From Dugong dugon (lineage: Eukaryota > Chordata > Mammalia > Sirenia > Dugongidae): a stretch of DNA of 64,000 nt. This document shows, piece by piece, positions 24,441-36,720 of this stretch. Where the stretch lies: positions 9,201,128-9,265,127 of the forward strand of contig CM057481.1 of NCBI GenBank assembly GCA_030035585.1, in the 5' to 3' direction. Position numbers and translations under genes: made by a program. Position 1 is the first letter of the stretch, and each line of letters begins with the position of its first letter. The notes beneath the pieces were generated by a model. The model saw nothing but the letters and a program-made list of their open reading frames with translations, was not told the origin of the DNA and did not search any database.

Positions 24441-25986
24441 CTTCCAAGAAGCTCAGATTGCCTTTCCTCTTTATCCTCCAAAACAAACAAAAAACCTGAA
24501 CATTCTCTTTCCTTCTTTTGACAACTGATGACAACATTCACCAGAAGCAGCTTCTTAACATCTGCACTCCTCCTATCACCCAACTTGACCAAGAAACTCC
24601 TCAAATCCCAAGGATGGTCTTATCAGACTTTGAAACCAATGGGGTCTCCTGCACAGTTCCCTAAATACAGCAAACTTGTATCAGATATCATCTGGACTGA
24701 ACTTCTTTCCCTTTTTTTAGGAAATGGTTTCAAGTGTATAGAAACCTGTGATTCAAGTCACATCTTTACTGCTCTTTCAAAAGTGATATAAACTGGTTGA
24801 AAATAATATTTCAGGAAAAAGATACTCTAACTATCAACATTTTATTTACATCTCATGGTAAATGTTTAATTTCCTTTAGATTATTTTCCTAATCTCTTAG
24901 ATGACTAATGTGAAGAGTCGTACATTATAATTCTAAATCAAGATTAGTTGTGTATTAAAAAGAGAAAAATAAAATTTGAACATAACGATTCAAGAAATCA
25001 GGAAGAGGGTTTGAATGAGGAAATAAAGGGGCTACTTAAATGTAGCTCCTTTCTATAGCTCTAAAGGTTAACACTGTGGTCTAATAATTTATACTCTTCC
25101 TTTAAGAGAAAAATTCTGCCAGCCTACTGAACCTAATTATACAGATTATAGAGCACAACCATCCATAACCAAGCATAAACCAAATGTTTCTAGTAAGTAC
25201 CAGAGTATACATCATTTTAAAGAATTTATACAACTCTTAAAAAGAAAACCAATGGATTAAAAAGCCAAACACTGCTATGAATTAAGGCGATGGTGATTGT
25301 TACTTAGAGATTCTTTAAAAATACGCTTGCTTCTAACTGGGTTATTTTTCTTTGCATCTAATCACTGACTAAATTAATAGTCTATTGTTAAAATCAAGCT
25401 GCAAAATCTTTCAGTAGCTGTTGATAAAGATACTACATACTTCACTAACAAATGTTAAAAATCATACAGAAACGTGAGAAGAGTTTTGGGGGTCTTGTTT
25501 TTCTTTTGTCACCTTAAGGACGACTAGGGAAGCTGACCCATTGCCACCGGCGGCACTGAAGTTACTAGTAGCGTTCTCACGCTCACCCCACTTTCCGTGC
25601 ACCTTGTATTTTCCAATCTCTTTCTTTCCCACAACTTCTTCCCCTTTCATCCCCTCTTCCCTAAATCTAACTTCCCAGCCTGTATCGTGGGCACTTTTAC
25701 AGATATTGTTTAACCTTCCAATAGTAGTCATGGATTAAAAAAAAATTTACTGACACCTGGCAAAGTAACAAACAAACATAGTAAAACCTGCGAAAGCCAG
25801 AACCTCCATGAGGTAGAAAACTTGTCAGAGAAGGAAAACTCACTGGGTGTTTTGAGGTAGAACTCTTAATAGAGAGTGATAGAAAAGTGGTAAGCACTCT
25901 GTCGAAGGCGGAAAACCCATGACACCCAGAAAAAAAGGCAGTCCTGTTCAGTTCTGGCTCTCACAGGTTTCACTGTAAATACATTA

Positions 25987-26292
25987 CACGTAGTCCCTGA
26001 CTTACGACATATTTGAATTACGATGAACCGCACTTACAACCGCCCGTGTGTTTTTTTTTACATCTTGTTAATAATATGTTGCAGTTGATGTTATTATTCT
26101 CATACGTTTATTTGCAGTTGTTCAATTTTATGATTTACTGTTCAAAACACTGCTGGATTTATACGGATACTGATATTATAAGGCAATAATAATGAAAACT
26201 AAAAAAAAACCGAAGTATTTGACTTAAGTAAAAAAACCGACTTACGATGGAGTTGTTGGAATGGAACCCTGTCATAAATCGGGGACTACCTG
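25987..26292. mobile_element. TA-flanked MITE (Tc1/mariner or pogo class)
   Basis: The two ends are imperfect inverted repeats of about 22 bp (left CACGTAGTCCCTGACTTACG; right, reversed, CAGGTAGTCCCCGATTTATG). A TA dinucleotide lies directly outside each end (25985-25986 and 26293-26294), the target duplication of the mariner/pogo superfamily. At about 306 bp it is too short to encode a transposase. Confidence 0.75.
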
Positions 26293-26439
26293 TATTAACT
26301 GGAAAAGATCTATCACCAACAACTGCTTTTTCTCTAAAAGACAAAGTAGGAAGAAAAAAAAAACCCACAATCTTATTCAATTAATGAAGAGTTACTCAGA
26401 TATCTTCAACAGACAGGTTTGCTTTCATCAGTCACTGCC

Positions 26440-26690
26440 ATCATCATCACCACTGGTGTCTTCAACATGCTGGCTAACACGTTACATTCCCAACACCATG
26501 GTAAGTGGTCTACATGCTTTATTTCATTTAATCCTCACAATAATCCTATGAAGTAGTTTTTGACAAATGGAGAAACGAAAACACAGAGGAGCTAAGAAAT
26601 TTGCTTAAGGATGTGTTGCAAATAAGAGACAGAGATGGGATTGAACCCAGAGCTCTTTGACTCTTAGCTTCTTGGTTAGAGTATTATTTC
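26440..26690 (+). mobile_element. MIR SINE
   Basis: TTTCATTTAATCCTCACAAT, then CCTATGAAGTAGTTTTTGAC, then GGGATTGAACCCAGAGCTC is the MIR core and 3' half. Confidence 0.75.
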
Positions 26691-28375
26691 CTTAATCTCT
26701 TGTGGCTTTATAACTTTGATCTAAGGGGTTTACTATTAACTCATTCATCGAACGTCTGAGTTTTACTAAACACCTGGCATTGCAGTAGGCAACAGGATAA
26801 AAAATCAAATCTAAAACAGACTATACATAAAATCACAAAAGTACTAATAATAGCTGAATAAAATTAACACAATTACAAATGCTAATTATAAATGAATCTG
26901 GACTTAACTGCTGAAAAGATTTCTATAGTACAAAAGACCATAAAAATAGTTACTTTTGTGTAAGGAGTTTTCATTACTCATTCACCTCCCCTCTTGTTTG
27001 TCTATGTTCACACAAAGGCCCAGGAGTCCTGACATTTTTTCAGTGCCAGTAACAACATTTTATATAATAACTGTACTGCACTTCTGAGAAGAGCTGTAAA
27101 TGCTACTTCCAAGATGAGATTTTTGGACTGTGTAAACATTAACTTACATTTATTATTATGACACTAGAAAAAAGCGTGCCTAATCAACACCACAGGTAAC
27201 CTGAGAAGGGTGCAGATCAGTAGGAGTCCTGGGAACTATGACCACACTTAAAGACAGGTTGGTAACTGTTGCCTGGGCCAGCAATCCTCAGAGTCTCCCC
27301 GGTTGTGGAATTAGATCAAAGGTGGCTCAAAGAGCCATGTGATCGCCAATATCCACAGGGAAGAAAAGAGAAGGCCAGGATGCCCAGACTAAAGAATCCT
27401 GAGAGAATGTGGGTAATCTCTTTGCTAACCACCCTCCATCTCCATCATTCCACAGCTAGGCCAGCAGCAGGGTCATGCAGGGTGAAACGAAGGCCTCCGC
27501 ACATAACCTCGAAGCTCAGGGTCTGGACTGGGAGATCCCTTAAGAGCCCCAGCAGAAGCCCAGGCACTCCTCCACGGAGAAACTTCCACGCTGCTCCTGC
27601 TGCTCTGGTCTCAGAGAGCTGCCCCAGTGTCAGTCCACCGCCACCACCACGTTCAAACCACTGGGCTGACGTATATGCCTACCTTTCTTATGTATAATCA
27701 GGCAATAGTTAAGAGACTAAATGCTGACTATAATAGATTTATTAATAAGCTACCCCAAGGCACTTTATTTTAAAAGCATTTTTATAAATGCTGATTTATT
27801 TTCTACCCATTTCATTCCAAACAATTACATATCAAGAAATAAATGTACTTCCTGTTTATAAATGAGACAAGTGAAAGAGTTCATTATATGCACGTTTATC
27901 CTAGCCCCACCTAAGATTCCTCAGCCCAACATTTCTAGAGGAGTGTCCTAAGAACCTGGGGATATTTACTGGAGGATGAGGAAGCTTAGAAGTGCTACCA
28001 TATGATAACAGAGAAAACAGGAGATTCTTTCAAGAAAGTTAATATTTTCACCTTTTCCCAGTTTCTGTTAAAAGTGGTAATAAGCTCCTCTCAGAGACAT
28101 CACAGCAAACAAAAAACACAGCTGCATTTCATACTCCACCACTTAACTGCTTTCCTCTTAGTAACTTTAATTGTTCCAAATTAGTCTATGATTTAAATAT
28201 TTTTATTTGAAACATTGGGCACCAACATCAACACTTTAAATTTTAGTTCCGACTGTATTACAGAACCTATCTCTTAACTAAAACTTAACACTTCACATAA
28301 AACATGAAACTGATTTTGTGGCAAAGGGTGACTCTGATGTCCTGTTTAAAATATTATAAAAACAAGTGAAAGTAC

Positions 28376-28435
28376 CTTTTAATAGAGACACTTTAGCAAA
28401 GGGTTCATTTAGGTCTTGCTCATCCATTTGGGCGT
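28376..28435 (-). CDS. SLMAP: SLMAP exon w13 (holds possible internal start)
   Basis: This 60-nt exon (phase 1-1) encodes DAQMDEQDLNEPFAKVSLLK, about residues 481-500. Human has L where F is read here (NEPLAK). The ATG at 28425-28427 (MDEQDL) is, as I recall, a start codon for the short SLMAP isoforms. The donor is GTACTT. It lies 260 bp from w12. Confidence 0.93.
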
Positions 28436-28695
28436 CTACATAGGGGGAAAAAAGATAATTACAGACAGTACACAGATCTACCAGTAAACTATCATTATCA
28501 AAACAAATAACTGGAATTTATATAGCTTCCAGTTATAGATAACCGGAAGTCCTTTTCACAAAACACCCCAGTATTCAAGAGAGTGACTTGAGAAATGGAA
28601 GCACTGCTTTTTCACAAAACACAAACTTTGAAATCCCCACCCATATTGGTAGGTCACAACATCTGCAGATGCGCAAACATTAGGTTAAAACTCAC
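28436..28695 (-). other. SLMAP short intron (w12 to w13)
   Basis: A 260-bp intron with no repeat recognised. Confidence 0.75.
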
Positions 28696-28776
28696 CTGTA
28701 GTGTCGTCGCTGCTTTTTTCCTTGCTTGGGCTCAGGGTATCTGATAAATCAGATTCCTTTGCTCTTGCCTGGTGTT
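28696..28776 (-). CDS. SLMAP: SLMAP exon w12 (tandem acceptor)
   Basis: This 81-nt exon (phase 1-1) encodes EHQARAKESDLSDTL and on through SSDDTT, about residues 454-480. The region is hydrophilic, serine-rich and not coiled coil. The acceptor is a TAGTAG tandem (28777-28782). The end given uses the distal AG, which matches the human frame ENQTRAKES. Using the proximal AG would extend the exon to 28779 and insert one valine. The donor is GTGAGT. Confidence 0.92.
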
Positions 28777-28782
28777 CTACTA
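28777..28782 (-). promoter_or_regulatory. NAGNAG tandem splice acceptor
   Basis: On the minus strand the intron ends TTTCTTAGTAG before AACACC. Either AG can be used without changing frame. The distal AG gives K-E-H and the proximal AG gives K-V-E-H. Confidence 0.8.
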
Positions 28783-29545
28783 AGAAAAAAATTAAAGAAA
28801 ACTCTCATTACAATTAAACATCTTATATCAATAAGCCTCTGCTTCAGGCTATGAGCGCTCAAAATCTGCCGGCATGCAACGTACTTTTAAAATTAACTGA
28901 GTCACTGAATCTTTTACTTCTTCACCACCATAGTCCAAAATGGAATGCTGGTTATGACACATAACTCATATTAAATTCTAATGTGGCTCCTGTCGGCTGT
29001 GCAGAAGGCCTGGGCTTTTGTTCAAGGCTGTCCACTTGCCAACTGGAAACAAAAATGAAGCTAGCTTTCCTAAAGTATTTAGAGAACTGCAACAAATACA
29101 GCAAAATTCTTAAGACAACGTCGACAGTGTATGAAGATGATGAAAGGCAACGTCTCTGATGCAGAGAAACAATAGCTAGAAGGCTGCCTTAGTGATACTT
29201 GTATTCATAGAATAAAACTATAAAGCTCACAATTATTTTAGAGTGCCATTTAAAGCTGAAAAAATGAACAGCCTTTAATTTCTGAAGAAAATATAACTGT
29301 ACCTGAACCACACTGAGAAAAAGTTAACAATTAAGAAAAGTTTTGAAATTATTTGCAAGTGGTATACTGCCTGATTCAGTGAAGTTAAAAGAGATTTCCT
29401 AGGCATAGTTTTCAACTAATTGTCCTCAAAATTCCTAACTGTAGGTCCAACAGTTTATTAAAGATGACTGGCAATGAATTAAGCCCTAGAGCCTCATCTG
29501 TAATGGCGCATGTGTGTGGACTACGGCATGCATTAAGACAGTGTC

Positions 29546-30062
29546 ATGGATTGAATTATGTCCCTCCAAAATATCTGTCAACTTGGCTAGGCCATGATCC
29601 CCAGTATTGTGTGGTTCTCCACCATTTTGTGATCTGATGTAATTATGCTATGTGTTAGAAATCATAACCTCTATGACGTTAATGAGGCAGGATTAGAGGC
29701 AGTTATGTCAACGAGGCAGGACTCAATCTACAGGATTGGGTTGTATCTTCAGCCAATCTCTTTTGAGATACTAGAGAGAGAAGCAAGCAGAGAGGAGAGG
29801 GTCCTCATGCCACCAAGAAAGAACTGCCAGGAGTGGAGCATGTCCTTTGGATCTGGGGTCCCTGTGCTAAGAAGCTCCTAGACCCAAGGGAAGATTGACT
29901 ATGAGGACCTTCTCCCAGAACAGACAGAGAGACAAAGCCTTCTCCTGGAGATGGTGCCCTAAATTCAGACTTCTAGCTTCCCTGACTGTGAGAGAATAAA
30001 TTTCTATTTGTTAAAGCCATCCACTTGTGGTATTTGTTATAGCAGCACTAGATGACTAAGAC
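29546..30062 (+). mobile_element. MaLR-type solo LTR (long)
   Basis: It starts with ATGGATTGAATTATGTCCCT and ends with TTAAAGCCATCCACTTGTGG, then TAGCAGCACTAGATGACTAA. A roughly 20-bp internal unit with ATGAGGCAGGA-type sequence occurs twice (29680-29720). No internal region adjoins it. Confidence 0.75.
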
Positions 30063-30529
30063 AGACAGCATTCACAGAGATGGTCATTTCTCTAATCATA
30101 TTTCTGTAGTATCTCCTCACTCTCCCACAGGGCTTCAGCCAAGCTTTGTACCCCAGAATTTAGCCATACTCTGGAGCTCTGCTTCAGTCAGGCCAACTTT
30201 TTTTTACAGGGCTGGTGCATGCCAGCTCATTATGGCCTGCAGTTCTTTCCTTGATTTGATATTCCCCTAACCGCAAAGTCCATTCTCTCTACTTGGCCTA
30301 TTTATTCTGTAAGATACAGCTTGAGTCCCGTCACCTCTAAGGAAGTCTTCTTTATTTCTCCAGCATGCTGCTCTTTTATATTGCATCTTCTCTGTGCCAT
30401 ATGTTTTATGTTATACCATTCTGTGTATATAAATCTTATTTCCTTAATGAATAAGGGCATGATTTTTTTTTTTATATATAATGTTAGGTACTTGACTGTG
30501 CTGTTTGTGGCAATATGCATCAAAATTTA

Positions 30530-30870
30530 AAATGTGAATTCCCACTTCTAGTACTTTTCCTAAAGAAATAATAGAGTGCTCACTGCAGTATGGTTCATTA
30601 TTGGAAAAAACTGAAGTTTTATATATATATATAACTTTACATATATGTATTTATACAGAAAAAATTTCAAGGTACACTTACTGCTATTAAATAAAGTCTG
30701 TTAAAGAACAATGTATATACAATATATATAATATGACCCCATTTGGATTAAAAATATTTAATTTAGCTATGCATTTTTAGTTGCATATATTTATTCAAGG
30801 TTTAGAAAGATCTACAACAGAGATCTCTGTAGTTATTTCTGGAGGTATGGACATGAGGTACATTTACTTT
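30530..30870 (+). mobile_element. L1M-like fragment
   Basis: CCTAAAGAAATAATAGAGTG, then GCAGTATGGTTCATTATTGG, then ATATGACCCCATTTGGAT resembles the 3' part of old L1 elements. It contains a short (TA)n run at about 30619-30632. Confidence 0.55.
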
Positions 30871-30882
30871 CTAACATCACAT

Positions 30883-31038
30883 ACCAAACCCACTGCGGTC
30901 GAGACGATCCGACTCATAGCGACCCTATAGGATAGAGTAGAACTGCCTCATGAGGTTTCTAAGGAGCAGCTGATGGATTTGAACTGCTCACCTTTTGGTT
31001 AACAGCTGAGCTCTTAACCACTGCGCCACCAGGGCTCT
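30883..31038 (-). mobile_element. AfroSINE (short form)
   Basis: CCAAACCCACTGCGGTCGAG at the tail side and GCGCCACCAGGGCTC at the head side show minus orientation. It lies between two L1-like fragments. Confidence 0.92.
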
Positions 31039-31039
31039 C

Positions 31040-31440
31040 CTTAGCCATTAGAGAGATGCAAATCAAAATTACAATGAGACATTATCGTACTCCTGCTAAA
31101 ATGGCACTGATTAAAAAAAACCAGAAAACAACAGATATTGGTGAGGATGGGAGATTGGAACCCTTACTTTCACTGCTGGTGGGAATGTAAAATGGTACAT
31201 TTGCATGGACTTACCATAATTTATTTAATGAATGCCCTTATTATTGGACACTCATGTTTTCCTCTTAAAACCACACTGAAACAAACACCCTTCCTTGCAC
31301 ATTTCTCCAAATTGTTCTTTAAGGTAAAAACTCAGAAGTGGAATTGCTGGATCAAAAAGCTTTCAATATATATTGTACAGCCATATTTAAAAAGGAAATC
31401 AGTAAAACTGGTATCACATAATTTCAGGCAAATACTTTCT
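31040..31440 (+). mobile_element. L1-like ORF2/3' fragment
   Basis: GAGAGATGCAAATCAAAATT, then AACAACAGATATTGGTGAGG, then CACTGCTGGTGGGAATGTAA is the well-known 3' part of L1 ORF2. Downstream, AAGTGGAATTGCTGGATCAA is also L1-like. No intact reading frame remains. Confidence 0.75.
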
Positions 31441-32600
31441 AACCCAGAATACCTTAAAAAGAAGCACTAAGGTGGCAAGACACTTTACTTTAAAGAAGCA
31501 CTGATTTTTTTCCCCTAAGGCTCTGCTTCCACTTCAAAATGCTGGCCATTCAACCAACTAATCTGAATAGGTATTTAGGTGGTGAAGTAAAAGCTATTTT
31601 AAAGTCTGTTCTCATCTCATTTTAATAAGATGAAATAAACTGCTATATATGCTAAAAATAGTTCACCATTCTGAAACTCAATGCCTGTTTGCCAGAACAA
31701 TATTAGTGATGCATATTCCATGCATTCTTTCCCCAAATATGGCATCTGTAGCGCACAAAATTCAGAATGGAAGCGACCAGATTTCTGAAATAACACCATC
31801 CTTTTAAATATTTTTAAAGGCGAAAGGATCCAGTTACTTCCATAAAACAGAATGTTCTGAAATCAAATATTTCAAAACTTTGTTTTCAGTCATTGGTTTA
31901 ACTGACCAAAATGATTGTGAATCTAGTTTAAATTTTATGCTGGCACATTCTGATGAAAGTCCCACATGATAATGAGCACATCCCACTAAATTTATTTGTC
32001 CGATTTCCCTATGCATAAAAGTGATTTGACAATATGATGCTTTATAACTCACTTTTCTGACATTGTAAAAGAACAGAACAGAATAAACTACATTGGACAA
32101 TTAGAGGACTATTCATTATAAAATATATTTGACAAAATTATTTTGTTTAAATAAAATTGAGATGTCAAAAATTAAGAAAATATTAATAATGAATTTCAAA
32201 ACTACAATAACCCCAAAAATGGAACTGGAAGCATTTTTCACCTGTGAAAAACTTGTGTTTGATTAAAAATTTCAGATGAAGGCTGAAAATAATGCTGGGG
32301 GTGACAGAGAGAGATCGCAGTGAGTCTGTAAAACTTAGAGAAACCTATCAAGCAATAACTTTCAAAGCTACATACACATATACCATTTTAAAAGAAACTT
32401 TTCAATTAACATATCCTTTTTAAAACAGAGGTCCAACTACTGTATATATTCTCTAATACTGTTCACTGAATTGCCATTTTAAAAGCTATTAAAAAAAAAA
32501 CAAAAAACTGATGGTTCAACCACAATGACCTTGAAAATATACACCAACCTTCATTACTCCAAAGAGCTGTCAAAACTCATAGAAAAATCAGAAAACTAAC

Positions 32601-32660
32601 CTTTTGAAAGCTTTGTTTCTTCTACCACTTTGGTGAGATGCCCCTCGACGATCAGCTTCT
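32601..32660 (-). CDS. SLMAP: SLMAP exon w11
   Basis: This 60-nt exon (phase 1-1) encodes KKLIVEGHLTKVVEETKLSK, about residues 434-453. The acceptor is TTGGCAG and the donor GTTAGT. The next AG, two bases into the exon, would be out of frame, so the first AG was chosen. Confidence 0.93.
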
Positions 32661-33609
32661 CTGCCAAAGAAAATAAACGTTAACTATCCAAGCCCAAACC
32701 AAGCAGCGTTTCCCGAACAGGGCAGTGCAACACATTCCATGACCAAATTTAAAACTGACAGCATTACTCCTATTACCAGGCTTGAACAAAAACTTGAACC
32801 TGGAAGGGGAACTGAGAGAACTCGGACTATGGTAGAGCAATTAGATTAATGCAGTGAACTGGGGTAGGGGAACAATTTGGAAACACAAGTTTTGCCTTTT
32901 CTTTTCATTAATTTTCACCTTATTAAAAAAGTTATGTTTTAAAAGACTTGGGACAAACAATCAAATCAACACTCTTTATATCAAGGATATTAAGTTGAAA
33001 TAAAGGAATTCTGAAAAGGTATTTTATTTAAATAGAGAAGTGATAAAAATTATGTTATACTGATAGTTTACTTTTCCCTAAGGATACAATTCAGCAGAGA
33101 TACCTCAGTATTTCAGTAAACTGAATCATTTAAGGAGAATAATTATTGAAAGAAAAAAAGTTTAATTTCTTTTTTGTTTTATGGGGGATTCTCTGTAAAT
33201 GTATAATGCAGCTTTTAAAAATAATTTAAATTCAGATTTTCATATTCTGCATTTCCCTGAGGCGGGAGAATGTACCTATTCTTTATATCCCTCAATTTAA
33301 TCCTGTGTGTCAGTTGGTCTCCTTCAGTGTACACTTTTGCATTGTGTAAGATAATTTCTCTATTCTTTCACTTTTCAACATACTGCAACTTGGTCCACAC
33401 CCACCACTGAACCACTGCAACTGCTCCAAGATCTCCACAGCCTCCTATCTGCCAAAGCCTATATGGTTCCTTCTCATCATTTTCATTCCCGTTGTGTTAT
33501 AATTTAACTTACTGTGGCTAACACAACGTGAGACCCTTTGTTTCTCTCCGGAAGTTTTCAGAATCTTCATCCCTGGTGTTCTTAAATTTCAGTGTATTTT
33601 TTGTTTTGC

Positions 33610-33910
33610 TTTTTTAAATTGAAGTGAAATTTCATAACTTAAAATCGATCATTTTAAAATGAACAATTTACTGGGATTTAGTCTATTCACAATGTTGTGC
33701 AACCACCACCTCTTATCTAGTTCCAAAACATTTTCATTGCCCCCAAAAGGAAACCCTGTAACCATGAAGCAGTCACTCCCCATTCCCTCCTCCCCACAGC
33801 CCCTGGCAACCACTAATCTGCTTTCTGTCTTTATGGATTTACCTATTCTGCAAGTTTCATAAACGAAGTCATACAATATGTGGGCATTTGTGTTTGCTTA
33901 CTGTGTGGGC
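33610..33910 (+). mobile_element. L1M-like 3' fragment
   Basis: TTGTGCAACCACCACCTCTT, then GAAACCCTGTAACCATGAAG, then CCCCTGGCAACCACTAATCT, then TACCTATTCTGCAAGTTTC is the classic old L1 3'-end motif series. It is related to the fragment at 14945. Confidence 0.75.
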
Positions 33911-35915
33911 TTTTTAAAATGTATTGTGCTGAGCACTTGGTGCATGATTTCAGTTTAGAAGCTCGTTTCACGAGAATTGTCTCGTACTCTATTTCTTTAA
34001 TAAATTCTTTTTTTCTCCTGCCTCCCTCTCCCTAACATCTGCTCTTCTCTCCCTTCTTTCCCCTCTCCCCCTACCCCGCATCTCTGTAACTCTTATCATT
34101 CAGATGTTTGTTCTCTTGGATTAATCTCCTAATTTTATTACATTCTTCCTCCCTTTTTTAAAAAAACTATCTTTTTGTTATGTTTTCTGCAATATTTCCT
34201 CTACTTTCTCTTCTAATGCTACTGATTAAAAAAAAAAAATCTGGTATCATACTTCTAGTTTTCAAGAATTCTACTTGCACTCTGCTCCTTTTTCTTATTT
34301 CATCCATAAAACACCTTATTTTTCTGAAGAAATCAGTTATACTTTCTTTGAAGTTTTCTTCTGCTTGTCGCATTTTTTTCCCATTTCCTTCCTCATCACA
34401 TTTTCTGTTTGTTTATTATTTGTTTTTTTGTCAAACCATTTTTATTTGGAGTTTCAGGTTCAATTCAGTCCCCCAGGAGAAAAGCTAAACTAGAAGAGGC
34501 ACCACAGTTTTGTGCCTTGTTCAGTACAGCTTGTAAAACTGTCTGAAGCCCTTGGACTAACACAGTTTACTTTTCGAACGTTAAGTACAACTACCCAGGC
34601 TTTTGATGCTAAGCTCATGTAGGAAAACCCTGCATGTGAAATAAGTAAATTAAAAGCACAAAGAAGGAGCTGAAAGGTGCTGTCCTGTCCCTGATCCACC
34701 GTCCCACTGGCTGGCTCTGTTAACTCGCCAAGGTGGCAGCAGCGTTTATTATTTGTTTTGATCTCTGTGTTTCTCAATAGGGAATTTCCTCAAAAGTGGT
34801 GACCCTGGCTGTCTCTTCATATTCAAGGGTGAGGCAATAAAAAGCTGACAAAGTTCTGTGTGCATGAACAGGGCTTGTTACCTGCTGGGTGGCATGGTGG
34901 CAGTTTGTTGGGTGACCTTCAACTGTCAACATCAGTTAAGTGTTTTCTCTTGGTCTGATTAGCTTCCCTGGAGTGAAATCCTCTAACCTCCTTTCTGAGG
35001 AGTGTAAACCTGGTTACCAGTATTCTGGTTCAATACACAGATTTTCACTTATTTTGGCCACCTTTCTTCAGTAAGGTGTTCAGCCATGTCTGATGTACCC
35101 CAGGCTAGAGACTCTCTGTTTTAGCCTCCGGAGAGGAAAAGCCTCCAATCTTTTTTGTGGGAGGAAATAGGCATCTGTCTGTTTGCATGGACTGGGGAAA
35201 GAGAAATGCGGGTCAAAGTACCCCTTTTATAGACTTTTAATCCTTCTGCTTTCAGTACCACCCTGCCCTGCTTCACAGGCACTAAGTGCCTCAGATACCT
35301 GAAACACAGTTTTAACTCAGCATTTTACCTTACTCCACCTTTCCGAGAGCCTTCAACAAGAGAAAATGGAAGCCCACATCTGCTCGCACTCAATTATCTG
35401 TTTTACACCTTCTGTAATTTTTGTTGACAACTATTATCTGCTGTAGTCTGCCCTCTCATTCTCTCCGTCCTTGTGATGGTATCTTTTACAATCTTAAGTA
35501 CTGTCATTTTAGTTGGGTTTCAGGAGGGAGGAATTATAAATGATAGGTCTGTTCATATTTCATCAGACATTTACTATCTCCCTTTTGAAACTCTCCTTTG
35601 ACTTCCAGGATACCTCTCATTTCTGCTTCTTCTATATGCTTGCTTATTGGCTTTTCCATGTCTTTCCCTTCCTCTGATTGTAATCTTAGCATGCGTGTTA
35701 TCCTTTTAAGATCTCTGTCAACAACAACAAAAATCCTTTTTTAATGACTTTAAGGACCTTGAATAATTTCTAAATGTTGAGCTAAGTCCAGCTCTCTCTC
35801 TTAGGCTCCAGGCCCCTATGTTCAACTGCTTCTCAAACATCTTCACCCAGAAATCTCACAGGGACTTAAATCTTACTATGTCTAGAACTGAATTTATCTT
35901 GTCTTCCTGTCTCCT

Positions 35916-36079
35916 AGGAGCCCCGGTGGTGCAGTGGTTAAAAGCTACAGTGAGCTACAGCTGCTAACCAAAAGGTGAGCAGTTCGAATTCACCTGCTGC
36001 TCCTTGAAAACCATTTGGGGCAGTTCTACTCTGTCCTACAGGGTTGCTATGAGTTGGAATTGACTCGACAGCAACAGGT
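35916..36079 (+). mobile_element. AfroSINE (short form)
   Basis: AGGAGCCCCGGTGGTGCAG at the head, AGCAGTTCGAATTCACC box, tail CGACAGCAACAGG. A perfect 12-bp target duplication (TTCCTGTCTCCT) flanks it at 35904-35915 and 36080-36091. A small internal duplication (GCTACAGTGAGCTACAG) near the head is unique to this copy. Confidence 0.94.
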
Positions 36080-36493
36080 TTCCTGTCTCCTCAATGGATA
36101 TGGAATCTTTCCTCCGTAAGCTTCTGTAGCTCTTCATTCATATCTCTGTTAAGGATTTTAAGTTATATTGTAATTATCCATTTATGTTTACCTTTCCAAA
36201 CGCACTATGAATTCCTTCAAATATTTACTACGCACTAGGCACAGTACTGGGTGTTCTCTATTGATTACCAAGATAAACATGATCTAGGAATTTAGGGTCC
36301 AGTGAAAGCAAGCAGGTATCTTATTAATAATTTAACCCCCAACACAATTCTGACATGAAACCGATATTCCACAAATGCTTGTTATAAGACTATATCAAAT
36401 AATAAAATACAAGCACAAACTTTGAAAGCCAGTCTTTCTCGAGTACACTAAAGATCTAAGTACCAACTTGTTTTTTAAAATTATAAAGACACA

Positions 36494-36706
36494 TTGTTGT
36501 TTTCATTGTTAGTTGCCATCCAGTTGATGCTGACTCATGGCGACCCCACGTGTGCCAAGTAGAACTGCTCCCACATGGTTTTCAATGCTGTGACCTCTTG
36601 GAAGCAGATGGCCAGGCCTGTCTCTTGTGGCACCTCTGAGTGGGTTCCAACTGCCAACCTTTCGACTAGTAGTCGAGTGCTTAACCCTTTGCACCACCCA
36701 TGGACT
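36494..36706 (-). mobile_element. AfroSINE (long form), cluster member 1
   Basis: GTTGCCATCCAGTTGATGCT at the tail side, then CTCTTGGAAGCAGATGGCC (extra segment), then GCACCACCCATGGACTC at the head side. Confidence 0.88.
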
Positions 36707-36720
36707 CTATAAAGACACAT

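Larger units (their letters stand above)
19180..28375 (-). other. SLMAP 9.2-kb intron (w13 to w14)
   Basis: A repeat-rich intron. It contains L2-like, MER5-like, MaLR-type LTR, L1-like, MITE and MIR sequence, listed separately. The stretch 24450-25980 and the stretch 26700-28375 hold no named element. The latter includes the 142-codon open frame described under findings. Confidence 0.65.
28777..32600 (-). other. SLMAP intron (w11 to w12)
   Basis: It holds a MaLR-type LTR (29546-30062), L2-like sequence near 30260-30430, L1-like fragments either side of an AfroSINE (30530-31440) and a TA-repeat near 30619. The stretches 28783-29540 and 31500-32600 show nothing named. Confidence 0.6.

Noticed and set aside
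34180..34493. 102-codon forward frame rich in F, S and L
   Set aside because: It derives from pyrimidine-rich sequence, which gives hydrophobic-looking peptides by composition alone.
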